Source: Xanthomonas sp. DAR 80977
GTDB lineage: Bacteria; Pseudomonadota; Gammaproteobacteria; Xanthomonadales; Xanthomonadaceae
Reading direction: 5' to 3'
Length of the DNA stretch: 64,000 nucleotides
Assembly (NCBI RefSeq): GCF_041240605.1
Contig: NZ_CP162487.1
Span: 5,029,001-5,093,000 of the forward strand
Positions 15,728 through 24,429 of this stretch are shown here, piece by piece (positions within the stretch are counted from its first letter, which is position 1; every line of letters begins with the position of its first letter). Both the position numbers and the translations under genes were made by a program. A model generated the notes under the pieces. It saw only the letters and a list, made by a program, of their open reading frames with translations, was not told the DNA's origin and made no database searches.

Positions 15728-17173
15728 ATGCGACCGTTGCCCACGCTGCTGACCCTGACCGCCGCCGCTGCCTTCGGCGGCTTCGCCGCCACCGCGATCA
15801 ACGCGCAACTGGACAACCGCGCCAACGCCGCGCCCGCCCCGGCCCCGCCGGTGGCGCAGACCGTGGCCGGCAGCGCGGCCCTGCCCGCCTCGGTGGCCGG
15901 CCAGCCGCTGCCGTCGCTGGCGCCGATGCTGCAGCAGACCATGCCGGCGGTGGTCAGCATCAACACCAAGCAGGTGGTGCGGGTGCGCAATCCCTACTTC
16001 GCCGATCCGTTCTTCCGGCGCCTGTTCCCGGACATCCCGCAGGAGCGGATCAACGAGTCGCTGGGCTCGGGGGTGATCATCGACGCCAAGAACGGCTACG
16101 TGCTGACCAACCACCACGTGGTGGAGAACGCCGACGACGTGCAGGTGACCCTGGCCGACGGGCGCAGCTTCAAGGCCGAGTTCATGGGCTCGGACGCGGA
16201 CACCGACGTGGCGCTGATCCGGATCAAGGCCGACAAGCTCACCGAGATCCGCCTGGGCGACAGCAGCAAGCTGCGCGTGGGCGACTTCGTGGTGGCGATC
16301 GGCAACCCGTTCGGCTTCACCCAGACGGTGACCTCGGGCATCGTCTCGGCGATGGGCCGCAACGGCATCCGCGGCCTGGGCTACCAGAACTTCATCCAGA
16401 CCGACGCTTCGATCAACCCGGGCAACTCCGGCGGCGCGCTGGTCGACCTGCACGGCGAGCTGGTCGGCATCAACACCGCCAGCTTCAACCCGCAGGGCAG
16501 CATGGCCGGCAACATCGGCCTGGGCCTGGCGATCCCGTCGAACCTGGCGCGCGCGGTGGTCGATCAGCTGCTGAAGAACAACGGGGTGATGATCCGCGGC
16601 ACCCTCGGCATCGAGACCCAGAACCTGACCGCGCAGATGGCGCAGGGCCTGGGCCTGGACGCGCCGCGCGGCGCGCTGGTGACGCGGGTGCTGACCGGCT
16701 CGGCCGCGGCCGGCGCGGGGCTGCAGCCCGGCGACGTGGTGGTGGGCGCCAACGGCGAGCGCCTGGACAGCGCCGAGGCGCTGCACAACTACGAAGGCCT
16801 GCAGCCGGTGGGCAGCACGGTGACGCTGGACGTTCGCCGCGACGGCAAGCCGCTGCAGATCAAGGCCACCTTGAAGGAGCAGCCGCGCGCGGTGAGCGGC
16901 GAGGCGCTGGACCCGCGCCTGGGCGGCGCCAGCTTCACCGACCTGCCCGAGTCGCTGCGCCAGTCCGGCATCAACGGGGTGCTGGTCGGCACCGTGGCGC
17001 GCGGCAGCCGCGCGGCGCGCAACGGCCTGGCCAGCGGCGACATCGTGATGGCCGCCTCCACCGGCGAGTTCGCCGACCTGGCCAGCTTCCGCGCCAACTT
17101 CGCGCGCAAGCCGGCGCAGCTGGTGCTGCGCGTGGTGCGCGGTGGGGCGCAGGCGGATTTGTTGATGCAGTGA
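15728..17173 (+). CDS. DegP/HtrA family periplasmic serine protease
   Basis: This encodes 481 residues. A signal/anchor segment (TLLTLTAAAAFGGFAATAI) opens the protein. The trypsin-like domain carries the triad His130 (LTNHHVV), Asp160 (DADTDVALIRI) and Ser234 (NPGNSGGAL). Two PDZ domains follow around residues 285-370 and 395-480. DegP-type proteases degrade or refold misfolded envelope proteins. The ATG at 15728 was chosen because it starts the signal sequence; the ribosome-binding site is weak. A longer in-frame extension exists upstream. It stands alone and is followed by a REP cluster. Confidence 0.92.
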   Translation: MRPLPTLLTLTAAAAFGGFAATAINAQLDNRANAAPAPAPPVAQTVAGSAALPASVAGQPLPSLAPMLQQTMPAVVSINTKQVVRVRNPYFADPFFRRLFPDIPQERINESLGSGVIIDAKNGYVLTNHHVVENADDVQVTLADGRSFKAEFMGSDADTDVALIRIKADKLTEIRLGDSSKLRVGDFVVAIGNPFGFTQTVTSGIVSAMGRNGIRGLGYQNFIQTDASINPGNSGGALVDLHGELVGINTASFNPQGSMAGNIGLGLAIPSNLARAVVDQLLKNNGVMIRGTLGIETQNLTAQMAQGLGLDAPRGALVTRVLTGSAAAGAGLQPGDVVVGANGERLDSAEALHNYEGLQPVGSTVTLDVRRDGKPLQIKATLKEQPRAVSGEALDPRLGGASFTDLPESLRQSGINGVLVGTVARGSRAARNGLASGDIVMAASTGEFADLASFRANFARKPAQLVLRVVRGGAQADLLMQ

Positions 17174-17231
17174 GGGTTGGGGGCTGCGGCCTCCGGCGGT
17201 TGCGGGATCGTTGGAGCTTGCGGCTTCGTTC

Positions 17232-17485
17232 GTCGCGGCTGAAGCCGCTCCTACAGAAAAGCGTGCGGCCGGCTGGCTGGGTGCGCTGTGGGAGGTGCTT
17301 CAGCCCCGACAGGGCACCACGCCGGCCGGGCTTGTGGCTTCGTTCGTCGCGACTGAAGTCGCTCCCACAATTAAAGCGCGCGGCGTTCTGGCTTGGGTGC
17401 ACTGTAGGAGGAGCTTCAGCCCCGACAGGGTCCGGCGCCGGCCGGGTTTGCGGCTTCGCTTGTCGCGGCTGAAGCCGCTACTACA
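17232..17485. repeat. REP cluster (five alternating units)
   Basis: Five 24-base units of the xanthomonad REP lie at 17232-17255, 17287-17310, 17346-17369, 17403-17426 and 17461-17485, alternating in orientation. Each holds a hairpin around TTCA or its complement. The stems vary with compensatory changes (GCGGC/GCCGC, GCGAC/GTCGC). The spacers share a GGCCGG-rich sequence. This fills most of the 504-base gap after the DegP-like gene. Confidence 0.9.
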
Positions 17486-17677
17486 AAAAAAGCGGGCGGG
17501 GCTGTGGGCGGCGCGCGGTGCGGGCTGTACTTGGACATAATGCCGTTCGGCCAGGCCGTCGGCACGCCGCGCGGGCGTAACAAGCTCTACACCGCGTCGA
17601 TGCTATTTCTCTGGATCGCGATCCGCGAACCGCCTGCCGCGCGCAGGTATGCCCCTACCACCGTCAGGAGACACGCG

Positions 17678-18046
17678 ATGAATGCCAATCCCACCAATAC
17701 CGAAAACCTCAAGGACAACCTCAGCGAAGCCGGTTCGCACCTGAAGTCGGCCGCCAGCTACGCCGGCGAAGCGATCAAGGGCGCCGCCGGTGCCGCGGGC
17801 GACGAACTGAAGCTGGGCAAGGCCAACGTCAAGGCCGAGCTGTCCGACAGCGCGCTGTCCGGGCTGGCCGCTGCCGAGTTCGGCGGTGCCGCGGCGAAGG
17901 AACAGGTGGACGTGCTGCTGGACAAGGGCCGCGACCTGATCGACAGCGCCGCCGAGCTGATCCGCGAGCGCCCGCTGGCCTCCTTCGGCGTGGCCTTCGC
18001 CACCGGCTGGATCATCGCCAAGCTGGCGCGCAGCAGCGACAAGTAA
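17678..18046 (+). CDS. DUF883/ElaB/YqjD family protein
   Basis: This encodes 122 residues. An amphipathic N-terminal helix region (LKDNLSEAGSHLKSAASYAG) is followed by a C-terminal membrane segment (PLASFGVAFATGWIIAKLAR) typical of YqjD and ElaB. Those proteins sit in the inner membrane and bind stationary-phase ribosomes in E. coli. The start at 17678 has AGGAG seven bases upstream. The middle is Ala-rich and low-complexity. Two YqjE/YqjK-like genes follow directly, reproducing the E. coli yqjD-yqjE-yqjK order. Confidence 0.85.
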   Translation: MNANPTNTENLKDNLSEAGSHLKSAASYAGEAIKGAAGAAGDELKLGKANVKAELSDSALSGLAAAEFGGAAAKEQVDVLLDKGRDLIDSAAELIRERPLASFGVAFATGWIIAKLARSSDK

Positions 18047-18051
18047 GCCAC

Positions 18052-18543
18052 GTGAGCGATCAGCAGGCCCGCGACGGCGCCGCGGCCGCGCCCGATCCGG
18101 CGGCGGCCGAGCGGCCGTCGCTGGAGGAATCGTTCCGCGAATTCGGCACGGCCGGCCGCGAGGGCCTGACCGCCACCCTGGAAGCCGGCCGCGCGCTGCG
18201 CAAGCTGGTGGTGGCGGACCTGGCGCTGGCGCGCGCGGCCATGGCCCGTGCGCTGGTGTGGCTGACCATCGCGGTGGCGTTCGGCGCCTCGGCGTGGATG
18301 CTGCTGATGGGCGCGCTGATCGCGGTGCTGCAGCGGCTTGGCTGGTCGTGGCTGGCGTCGATTTCGGCGACCGCCGCGTTCAGCCTGGTGGTCACCGCGC
18401 TGGGCGCGTGGCAGGCGCTGCGCTATTTCGAGATGAGCAAGCTCGACGCCACCCGCCGCCAGTTGGCGAAGCTGGGCATCGGCGGCGAGGACGAGGACAA
18501 CGCCGGCGGCAACGCGTCCGCGGCAAGCGAGGCGGGCCGATGA
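18052..18543 (+). CDS. YqjE-like phage-holin-family membrane protein
   Basis: This encodes 163 residues with a GTG start five bases after the previous stop. Two hydrophobic segments lie near residues 65-90 (ALVWLTIAVAFGASAWMLLM) and 95-120, matching the DUF1469/YqjE holin-superfamily layout. The N-terminal RPSLEESFREFGTAGREGL is soluble. Its stop overlaps the next start (ATGA). The role is likely in the envelope stress response with its neighbours; no enzymatic function is evident. Confidence 0.8.
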   Translation: MSDQQARDGAAAAPDPAAAERPSLEESFREFGTAGREGLTATLEAGRALRKLVVADLALARAAMARALVWLTIAVAFGASAWMLLMGALIAVLQRLGWSWLASISATAAFSLVVTALGAWQALRYFEMSKLDATRRQLAKLGIGGEDEDNAGGNASAASEAGR

Positions 18544-18989
18544 AGCTGGATCAACTGCAGCACCGCATCGCCCGCGCCGAGACGGTGCTGGAAGGCCGCC
18601 AGCAGCAGATGCAGACGCAGTGGACCACGCTGCAGCGCGTCTGGCGCGAAGGCTGGACGCCGCTGCGCATCGTCGCGGTGGGGCTGGGCGCCGGCTTCCT
18701 GGCCGGGCGCGCCGAACCGGCCGCGGCGATCGGCAAGATCGGCGGCGCGCGCTGGCTGCAGATGCTCAGCGCGGTCTCCAGCCTGCTGACCGCGACCAAG
18801 GTCAAGGAGGCCTCCGACCAGGCCGAGCGCGCGGCGGACACCGCGCAGGACGCGGTCGACGCGGCCGAGACGCCGGCACCGGCCGATCCCGGCCCGCGCC
18901 CGCACGCGCCCGCCGCGGCACCGACCGGCGTCCCCGGCCAGGCGCCACCGCACGCGGCCGAAGCGGCCACCGAACTGTCCGAACGCTGA
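18540..18989 (+). CDS. YqjK-like hypothetical protein
   Basis: This encodes 149 residues starting at the ATG that overlaps the previous stop (ATGA). It begins MKLDQLQHRIARAETVLEGR, likely a helical or coiled-coil segment. A short hydrophobic stretch, IVAVGLGAGFLAGRA, follows and the tail is Ala/Pro-rich and disordered. It resembles small proteins in the yqjK position. It is probably co-translated with the YqjE-like protein. No catalytic motif is visible. Confidence 0.7.
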   Translation: MKLDQLQHRIARAETVLEGRQQQMQTQWTTLQRVWREGWTPLRIVAVGLGAGFLAGRAEPAAAIGKIGGARWLQMLSAVSSLLTATKVKEASDQAERAADTAQDAVDAAETPAPADPGPRPHAPAAAPTGVPGQAPPHAAEAATELSER

Positions 18990-19146
18990 GCGCGGCACCG
19001 CGGCCGCGGCGGTTGGCCGCGGCCGCCACGCCGCCTTCATTTCGCCCGGGCCAGGATCGGCCTACACTCCGCGTCCCCCCTTTTCCCGCCGAACGGTGCG
19101 CGTCCGCAGGACGTGCGCCAGGGGCGCCGTACGCAGCGCAGGTCCG

Positions 19147-20268
19147 ATGAACGCTTTCCCCGAATCCGTGGCCGACGCCGGCGACGTGGCCCCGCCACCC
19201 GAGGACGCGCTGCCGCCGCCGCCCGCCCCGCGCCCGCGCGGCCCGGTGTCGCTGGTGGTGCTGGCGACGCTGGCGGTGGGCTACACGCTGTGGGCGGCGC
19301 AGGAGGTGATCCTGCCGATCCTGCTGGCCGCGTTCTTCGCCCTGGTCGGCAATCCGATCCTGCGCGTGCTGCAGCGGCTGTACGTGCCGCGCTTCCTCGC
19401 CGCGCTGCTGGTGCTGCTGTCGGGCATGGCGGTGGCGACCACGCTGACCATGCAGCTGGCCGGCCCGGCCGCCGAGTGGGTGCAGCAGGCGCCCGGGCAG
19501 ATGCGCCACATCGCCACCCAGGTGCGCGACCTGACCAAGCCGATGCAGCAGGCCAACCAGGCCGCGGAGAATTTCGCGCGCGCCGCCGGCGGCGAGAGCG
19601 GGCGCCGGGTGCAGGTGATCCGCACGCAGATGGACGACCCGTACAAGGCGCTGGTGCGCACCCCGCGGCTGGCGGCCTCGGCACTGGCGGTGGTGCTGCT
19701 GACGTTCTTCTTCATGGTGTTCGGCGAGAACCTGCAGCGCCACGCGATCGCGCTGCTGCCGAACCGCCAGCAGCAGAAGTTCACCACCGACATCCTGCGC
19801 TCGATCGAGCGCGAGGTGTCGCGCTACGTGCTGACCATCAGCGTCATCAACACCCTGGTCGGGCTGATCTTCGCCGGCATCCTGGTGCTGCTGAAGATCC
19901 CGCTGCAGGAAGCGCTGCTGTGGGGCACGGTGGTGGCGCTGCTGAACTTCGCCCCGTACGTGGGCCCGCTGATCGGCGCGATCCTGATGCTGCTGATGGG
20001 CTTCGTGGAATTCCGCGACCCGCTGAGCGCGGCGCTGCCGGCGCTCCTGTACCTGGCGCTGCACATGCTCGAAGGCCAGGTGGTGACGCCGATCGTGCTC
20101 GGCCGGCGCATGGCGATCTCGCCGCTGATGCTGATCCTGGCGCTGATGCTGTTCGGCTGGCTGTGGGGCATGATCGGGTTGCTGCTGGCGGTGCCGCTGC
20201 TGGTGTGCATCAAGATGGTGCTGGCGCGGGTGGAAGGCATGCAGCGCTGGGCCAGGTTGCTGGAGTGA
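19147..20268 (+). CDS. AI-2E family transporter (PerM/TqsA-like permease)
   Basis: This encodes 373 residues. A proline-rich N-terminus is followed by about eight membrane segments. The family signature appears in the last third: LNFAPYVGPLIGAILMLLMG near residue 265, then EGQVVTPIVLGRRMAISPL and FGWLWGMIGLLLAVPLLV. Family members export AI-2 or exchange ions or small solutes; the substrate here is unknown. The ATG at 19147 was preferred to a 17-codon upstream extension because the protein then starts just before the proline-rich leader. It appears to be a single-gene unit. Confidence 0.88.
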   Translation: MNAFPESVADAGDVAPPPEDALPPPPAPRPRGPVSLVVLATLAVGYTLWAAQEVILPILLAAFFALVGNPILRVLQRLYVPRFLAALLVLLSGMAVATTLTMQLAGPAAEWVQQAPGQMRHIATQVRDLTKPMQQANQAAENFARAAGGESGRRVQVIRTQMDDPYKALVRTPRLAASALAVVLLTFFFMVFGENLQRHAIALLPNRQQQKFTTDILRSIEREVSRYVLTISVINTLVGLIFAGILVLLKIPLQEALLWGTVVALLNFAPYVGPLIGAILMLLMGFVEFRDPLSAALPALLYLALHMLEGQVVTPIVLGRRMAISPLMLILALMLFGWLWGMIGLLLAVPLLVCIKMVLARVEGMQRWARLLE

Positions 20269-20379
20269 GGCCGGGACACGGGACCGGGAACCGGGGACTC
20301 GGGAAAGCGATCGGCGCGGTGCCGCAGCCCAAGCGCGTGTCTACCTGGAGCGACGGCCGCTGCGGCCGGTTGGCGTAAA

Positions 20380-21114
20380 ATGCTGCGAGTGACTTCCTTG
20401 CCTTCCTTCCCCGTTCGCGCGATCACGCTGGACCTGGACGACACGCTGTGGCCGTTCGCGCCGATCGGCGCGCGCATCGAGCAGGTGCTGCACGACTGGC
20501 TGCTGCAGCACAGTCCGCGCACCGCCGAGATGTTTCCGGTCGCGGCGATGCGCCAGCTGCGCGATGAGGTGTTCGCCGCGCATCCGCACCTGGTCCACGA
20601 CCTGAGCGAGATGCGGCGCCTGACCCTGCGCCGCGCGCTGCGCGACAGCGGCGCCGACGAGGCGCTGGCGGAGCCGGCATTCGCGGTGTTCTACGCCGCG
20701 CGCAACCAGGTGGAATGCTATCCGGACAGCATCGCGGCGCTGCAACGGATCGCCGCGCGCGTGCCGGTGGCGGCGCTGAGCAACGGCAACGCCGACCTGG
20801 CCACGATCGGCCTGGCGCCGCATTTCGCGTTCCAGCTCAGCGCGCGCGAGCACGGCGCGGCCAAGCCGGACCCGAGCATCTTCCACGCCGCCTGCGCGCG
20901 CCTGGGCCTGCCCTGCGCGCAGGTGCTGCACGTCGGCGACCACATCGAGATGGACGTGGTCGGCGCGATGCAGGCCGGGCTGCGCGGCTGCTGGATCAAC
21001 CGCGACGCGCAGGCCTGGCATCCGCCCACGCCGCCGGACCTGCACTTCCACACGCTCACCGGCCTGGCCGATTGGCTGGACGCGACCCAGCCGGCCGCCG
21101 GAGCGCACGCATGA
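20380..21114 (+). CDS. HAD family hydrolase (YigB-like phosphatase)
   Basis: This encodes 244 residues. HAD motif I DLDDTLW lies at residues ~18-24. Motif II ALSNGNADL is near 133, the motif III lysine is in GAAKPDPSIF near 163, and motif IV VGDHIEMDVVGA is near 187. This is a class I HAD with an alpha-helical cap, similar in length to YigB, an FMN/5-amino-6-ribitylamino-uracil phosphate phosphatase. The stop overlaps an ATG (ATGA) that leads into a 26-codon frame and then the aminopeptidase. The exact substrate is not predictable from sequence. Confidence 0.88.
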   Translation: MLRVTSLPSFPVRAITLDLDDTLWPFAPIGARIEQVLHDWLLQHSPRTAEMFPVAAMRQLRDEVFAAHPHLVHDLSEMRRLTLRRALRDSGADEALAEPAFAVFYAARNQVECYPDSIAALQRIAARVPVAALSNGNADLATIGLAPHFAFQLSAREHGAAKPDPSIFHAACARLGLPCAQVLHVGDHIEMDVVGAMQAGLRGCWINRDAQAWHPPTPPDLHFHTLTGLADWLDATQPAAGAHA

Positions 21115-21191
21115 GCGCGGCCCGCCGCCGTCTTCCTTTCGCCCAGGCCGCGCCCGCCGCCGGCCGCGCCCGCCCCACAAGGACTTGCTGA
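21111..21191 (+). CDS. Possible 26-residue bridge ORF
   Basis: A 26-codon frame (MSAARRRLPFAQ, ending RTRTC) starts in an ATGA overlap with the HAD stop and ends in a TGATG overlap with the aminopeptidase start. It may only carry ribosomes between the two genes. Coding for a useful peptide is not shown, and chance in GC-rich DNA is possible. Confidence 0.25.
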   Translation: MSAARRRLPFAQAAPAAGRARPTRTC

Positions 21192-22561
21192 TGTCCCTGC
21201 CTTCCGGCTTCACCGATGCCTCCGCCCACGCGTTGCCGCTGCATGTGCTGGACCGCGAACGCCTGGCCGAATGGCGCGCGGCGCAGGCGCCGGCCTGGGT
21301 GGCGTGGCTGGACGCGCAGCAGTTCGTGGCCGCGCCCGGCACCGCGCTGCTGCTGCCCGGCGCCGACGGCGTGGCCGCGGCGGTGCTCGGCGTCGGCGAC
21401 CGCGGCGATGCCTACGCCTACGCGCATGCGCCGCTGGCGCTGCCCCCCGGCAGCACCTGGCGCCTGGCCAGCGCGCTGAGCGAAGAGGAACAGGACGCGC
21501 TGCAACTGGGCTGGGGCCTGGGCAGCTACCGCTACGCCCGCTACAAGCAGCCGGCGCGGCTGCCGGCGAAGCTGCTGGCGACGCCGGGCGCGGAAGTGCG
21601 CGACCTGCTCGAGGCCTGCGTGCGCGTGCGCGACTGGGTCAACACGCCCACCGAGGACATGGGCCCGGACCAGCTGGAAGCCGCTGCGCGCGCGCTCGCC
21701 GAAGCGCATGGCGCGCAGTGCGACAGCATCGTCGGCGAGGCGCTGCTGAGCCGCAATTTCCCGGCGATCCACGCGGTCGGCCGCGCCTCGCATCGCGCAC
21801 CGCGGCTGATCGTGCTGCGCTGGGGCGAGGACGCGCACCCGCACGTGGCGCTGGTCGGCAAGGGCGTGTGCTTCGACACCGGCGGCCTGGACCTGAAGCC
21901 GGCCGACGGCATGCGCCACATGAAGAAGGACATGGGCGGCGCGGCGCATGCGCTGGCGCTGGCCGGGCTGGTGATGGCGCAGCGGCTGCCGCTGCGGCTG
22001 ACGGTGCTGATCCCGGCGGTGGAGAACGCGGTCGGCCCGGACGCGTTCCGCCCCGGCGACGTGCTCGCCACCCGCCAGGGCATCAGCGTGGAAGTGGACA
22101 ACACCGACGCCGAAGGCCGGCTGGTGCTGTGCGACGCGCTGACCTACGCCAGCGAGCAGGCGCCGGACGCGATCCTGGATTTCGCCACGCTGACCGGCGC
22201 GGCGCGGGTGGCGCTGGGCCCGGACCTGCCGGCGCTCTTTTCCAACGACGACGCGCTGGCGCAGGCCTGGCTCGACGCCGGCGAACGCAGCCGCGATCCG
22301 GTCTGGCGCATGCCGCTGTGGCGCCCTTACCTGCGCTACCTGACCAGCTCGGTCGCCGACCTGGCCAACGCCGGCTCGCGCATGGCCGGCGCGGTGACCG
22401 CGGCGCTGTACCTGGAGCGCTTCGTGCCGGCGCGGCAGGCCTGGGCGCACCTGGACGTGTACGCCTGGAACGACAGCGACCGCCCCGGCCGCCCCGCCGG
22501 CGGCGAAGCGCTGGCGCTGCGCTCGGCCTACGCGATGCTGAAGGCGCGCTACGCCGGGTAA
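21191..22561 (+). CDS. M17 leucyl aminopeptidase family protein
   Basis: This encodes 456 residues. The catalytic domain holds GKGVCFDTGGLDLKPADGM (metal-binding Asp and Lys) near residue 229 and the M17 signature NTDAEGRLVLCDAL near 303. The N-terminal domain is divergent, as in the PepB/xanthomonad subgroup. M17 enzymes are cytoplasmic two-metal peptidases that remove N-terminal residues from peptides. The start ATG at 21191 has AAGGA seven bases upstream. It is probably co-transcribed with the HAD gene. Confidence 0.92.
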   Translation: MSLPSGFTDASAHALPLHVLDRERLAEWRAAQAPAWVAWLDAQQFVAAPGTALLLPGADGVAAAVLGVGDRGDAYAYAHAPLALPPGSTWRLASALSEEEQDALQLGWGLGSYRYARYKQPARLPAKLLATPGAEVRDLLEACVRVRDWVNTPTEDMGPDQLEAAARALAEAHGAQCDSIVGEALLSRNFPAIHAVGRASHRAPRLIVLRWGEDAHPHVALVGKGVCFDTGGLDLKPADGMRHMKKDMGGAAHALALAGLVMAQRLPLRLTVLIPAVENAVGPDAFRPGDVLATRQGISVEVDNTDAEGRLVLCDALTYASEQAPDAILDFATLTGAARVALGPDLPALFSNDDALAQAWLDAGERSRDPVWRMPLWRPYLRYLTSSVADLANAGSRMAGAVTAALYLERFVPARQAWAHLDVYAWNDSDRPGRPAGGEALALRSAYAMLKARYAG

Positions 22562-22620
22562 GGCTTGGGAGGTGGCGCGGCGAAGGCGCGGCCGGGAGGC
22601 CGCCGACGCGCGCTGGCCCC

Positions 22621-22879
22621 TGTAGGAGCGGCTTCAGCCGCGACAGACAGCTGGAACCGCGCGCGTTCCCGACGCCGCTGGTCGCGGCTGAAGCCGCTCC
22701 TACAAAGGCCGGGGTTGCGCTGCGGCACCGCTGCCTCGCTCGTTGTGGGAGGGACTTCAGTCTCGACGCTTTTTGTCGGCGGCACCTGTACCGCTTCGTT
22801 CGTCGCGACTGAAGTTGCTCCCACAGGGAGCGCGCGGCCTGCTCGCTGGGTGCACTGTAGGAGGGACTTCAGTCCCGAC
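22621..22879. repeat. REP cluster (five alternating units)
   Basis: Units at 22621-22644, 22681-22704, 22744-22767, 22802-22825 and 22856-22879 alternate in orientation. Stems differ by paired changes (GCGGC/GCCGC versus GGGAC/GTCCC); the unit at 22802 has an unpaired change, GCGAC/GTTGC. This cluster separates the convergent aminopeptidase and anti-sigma genes and fills the 374-base gap. Confidence 0.9.
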
Positions 22880-22935
22880 GCGTCTCCCTGAAAGCAGACG
22901 CATCGCTTCGCTGCATGCGCCGCGTTGCGGCCGGC

Positions 22936-23682
22936 TCAGCCCTGCCCGCGCAGCAGCGGGGCGATCTGGCGCATGCGGGTCTGCGTGGCCGGGCCGACCA
23001 GGGCGAAGGCGGTGTCGCCTTCGGACCAGTACTGCGCCAGCAGGCGGCCGTCGCGGCGCTCGCCGTCGCCGAGGCGGGCGCTGCGCGGGCGCAGGTACAG
23101 GCCGATGCGCGCGCCGGCGGCGTCCTGGTAGACCAGCATCGCCGCGGCGCCTTCGGGCGTGGACAGCAGGCGCCCGCCGCGCAGCGCGAAGCCCTGCGCC
23201 CGCAGGTCGGGCACCGCGCCGGCGGCGCCGAAGTGGGTGCGCAGCCAGCCCTGCAAGGCCGCCCGCCGCGCCGGGTCGAATTCCAGCGGTTGCTCGCCGT
23301 CGGCGAACAGGCGGTACGCCGCCACCGCGTCGGCCATCGGCAGGCGCTCGCCGCTCAGGCGGCTGTCGCGCAACTGCCAGCCCAGCGTGGTGCCCAGGCC
23401 GAGCATCAGCACGCAGCTGGCGGCCATGGCGGCCAGCGTGCGGCGCCGCTGGCGCACGCGGCGGCGCAGCGCGGGCACGCGCAATGCGGGGTTGGGCGGC
23501 ATCGCCTCGGCGCCGGCCCAGGCCGCGCGCAGCGCGTCGGCGTCCTGCTTCCAGCCGGCCACGCGCGCGGCCTGCGCGGGATGGGCCTGCAGCCACGCCG
23601 CCACCTGCGCGCGGCGCGCCGGGTCCAGGCGGCCGTCGACATAGGCATGCAGGGTTTCGTCGTCGGGGCGCAGTCCGGTCAT
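22936..23682 (-). CDS. Anti-sigma factor, membrane-anchored
   Basis: This encodes 248 residues. The N-terminal ~85 residues are cytoplasmic with a short anti-sigma-like segment (PDDETLHAYVDGRLDPARRA). One membrane helix follows (TLAAMAASCVLMLGLGTTLG, about 85-105) and then a periplasmic domain with GFALRGGRLLST and VLVYQDAAG-like blocks. It is not a classical zinc-binding ZAS protein, as the HxxxCxxC motif is absent. Its start overlaps the sigma gene stop (ATGA), so the two are translationally coupled. It probably holds the sigma factor until an envelope or oxidative signal is sensed. Confidence 0.85.
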   Translation of the reverse strand: MTGLRPDDETLHAYVDGRLDPARRAQVAAWLQAHPAQAARVAGWKQDADALRAAWAGAEAMPPNPALRVPALRRRVRQRRRTLAAMAASCVLMLGLGTTLGWQLRDSRLSGERLPMADAVAAYRLFADGEQPLEFDPARRAALQGWLRTHFGAAGAVPDLRAQGFALRGGRLLSTPEGAAAMLVYQDAAGARIGLYLRPRSARLGDGERRDGRLLAQYWSEGDTAFALVGPATQTRMRQIAPLLRGQG

Positions 23683-24194
23683 TTGAGCACTCGCAAGGCA
23701 GGGCCGCCGGCGCCGCGGCCTTCGCCGATCTGGCGCAGTTTGTCGCGGGCGCGCGACAGCCGCGACATCACCGTGCCGATCGGCAGGTCCAGCGCGGTGG
23801 CGGCGTCGCGGTAGCTGAACCCCTCGACGCTGACCAGCAACAGCAGCGCGCGCTGTTCGGCCGGCAGTTGCGCGAAGGCGGCCAGCATCGCGCGGCCGTC
23901 GTGGACCTGTTCGGCGGACGGCGCCTGGGTCGGCTGCTGCGGCGCGAACAGGGCCAGCACCCGCTGCCAGCGCTGCGCGCGCCGGCGCGCATCGACGAAC
24001 TGCCGGTACACGATCGCGAACAGCCACGGCTGCAGCGCCTCGGCGTCGCGGCGCGTGGACCAGCGCCGCAGCGCGCGCTCCAGCGCGGCCTGGACCAGGT
24101 CGTCGGCGCTGGCCGCATCGCCGCTCAGCGACTGGGCGAAGCGCCGCAGCCGGGGCATGAGCGCACGCAGGGATTCGTCGTCGAGTTCGTGCAT
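23679..24194 (-). CDS. ECF RNA polymerase sigma factor
   Basis: This encodes 171 residues. Sigma region 2 spans residues ~8-75 (ADDLVQAALERALRRWS, WLFAIVYRQFVDARR) and region 4 ~105-155 (LPAEQRALLLLVSVEGFSYR, then LDLPIGTVMSRLSRARDKLR). A GTG at 24233 would extend it by 13 residues. The predicted promoter (GGAATA at 24264-24259, GTCC at 24242-24239) would start transcription near 24232, so the ATG at 24194 is favoured. The matching promoter of the divergent peroxidase operon suggests this factor controls itself and that operon. Confidence 0.92.
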   Translation of the reverse strand: MHELDDESLRALMPRLRRFAQSLSGDAASADDLVQAALERALRRWSTRRDAEALQPWLFAIVYRQFVDARRRAQRWQRVLALFAPQQPTQAPSAEQVHDGRAMLAAFAQLPAEQRALLLLVSVEGFSYRDAATALDLPIGTVMSRLSRARDKLRQIGEGRGAGGPALRVLK

Positions 24195-24238
24195 GGCAGG
24201 GGCGTGCGGCAGCGCTCGGGCAAGGGTCGTCACGGGTA

Positions 24239-24264
24239 GGACGCACGGCGGGGCGGATTATTCC
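24239..24264 (-). promoter_or_regulatory. Predicted ECF promoter of the sigma/anti-sigma genes
   Basis: GGAATA (minus strand, 24264-24259) is followed after exactly 16 nt by GTCC (24242-24239). The identical pair and spacing occur on the other strand before the peroxidase gene. Confidence 0.6.
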
Positions 24265-24369
24265 CTGGCCGGGGTTAGCCGCCTGTCTGGGCCGGTTGCG
24301 CGCATTCGATCGTGCGGCGGGCAGGCGGCGAGAACGCTCCACGCCGCCATCGCACGATCGCCGACGCCG

Positions 24370-24395
24370 GGAATAGAACGCGGCGCCGGACGTCC
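24370..24395 (+). promoter_or_regulatory. Predicted ECF promoter of the peroxidase/cytochrome b561 operon
   Basis: GGAATA (24370-24375), 16 nt, then GTCC (24392-24395), 34 nt before the peroxidase start. It mirrors the divergent promoter at 24239-24264 and has the AAT/GTC look of ECF promoters. Confidence 0.6.
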
Positions 24396-24429
24396 CACTC
24401 CCAATCGCCGCCGCCACAGGAGTCGTCCC

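Noticed and set aside
17232..17485. Regular repeats that might suggest a CRISPR array.
   Set aside because: Units alternate in orientation with shared spacers and no cas genes; they are REP elements.
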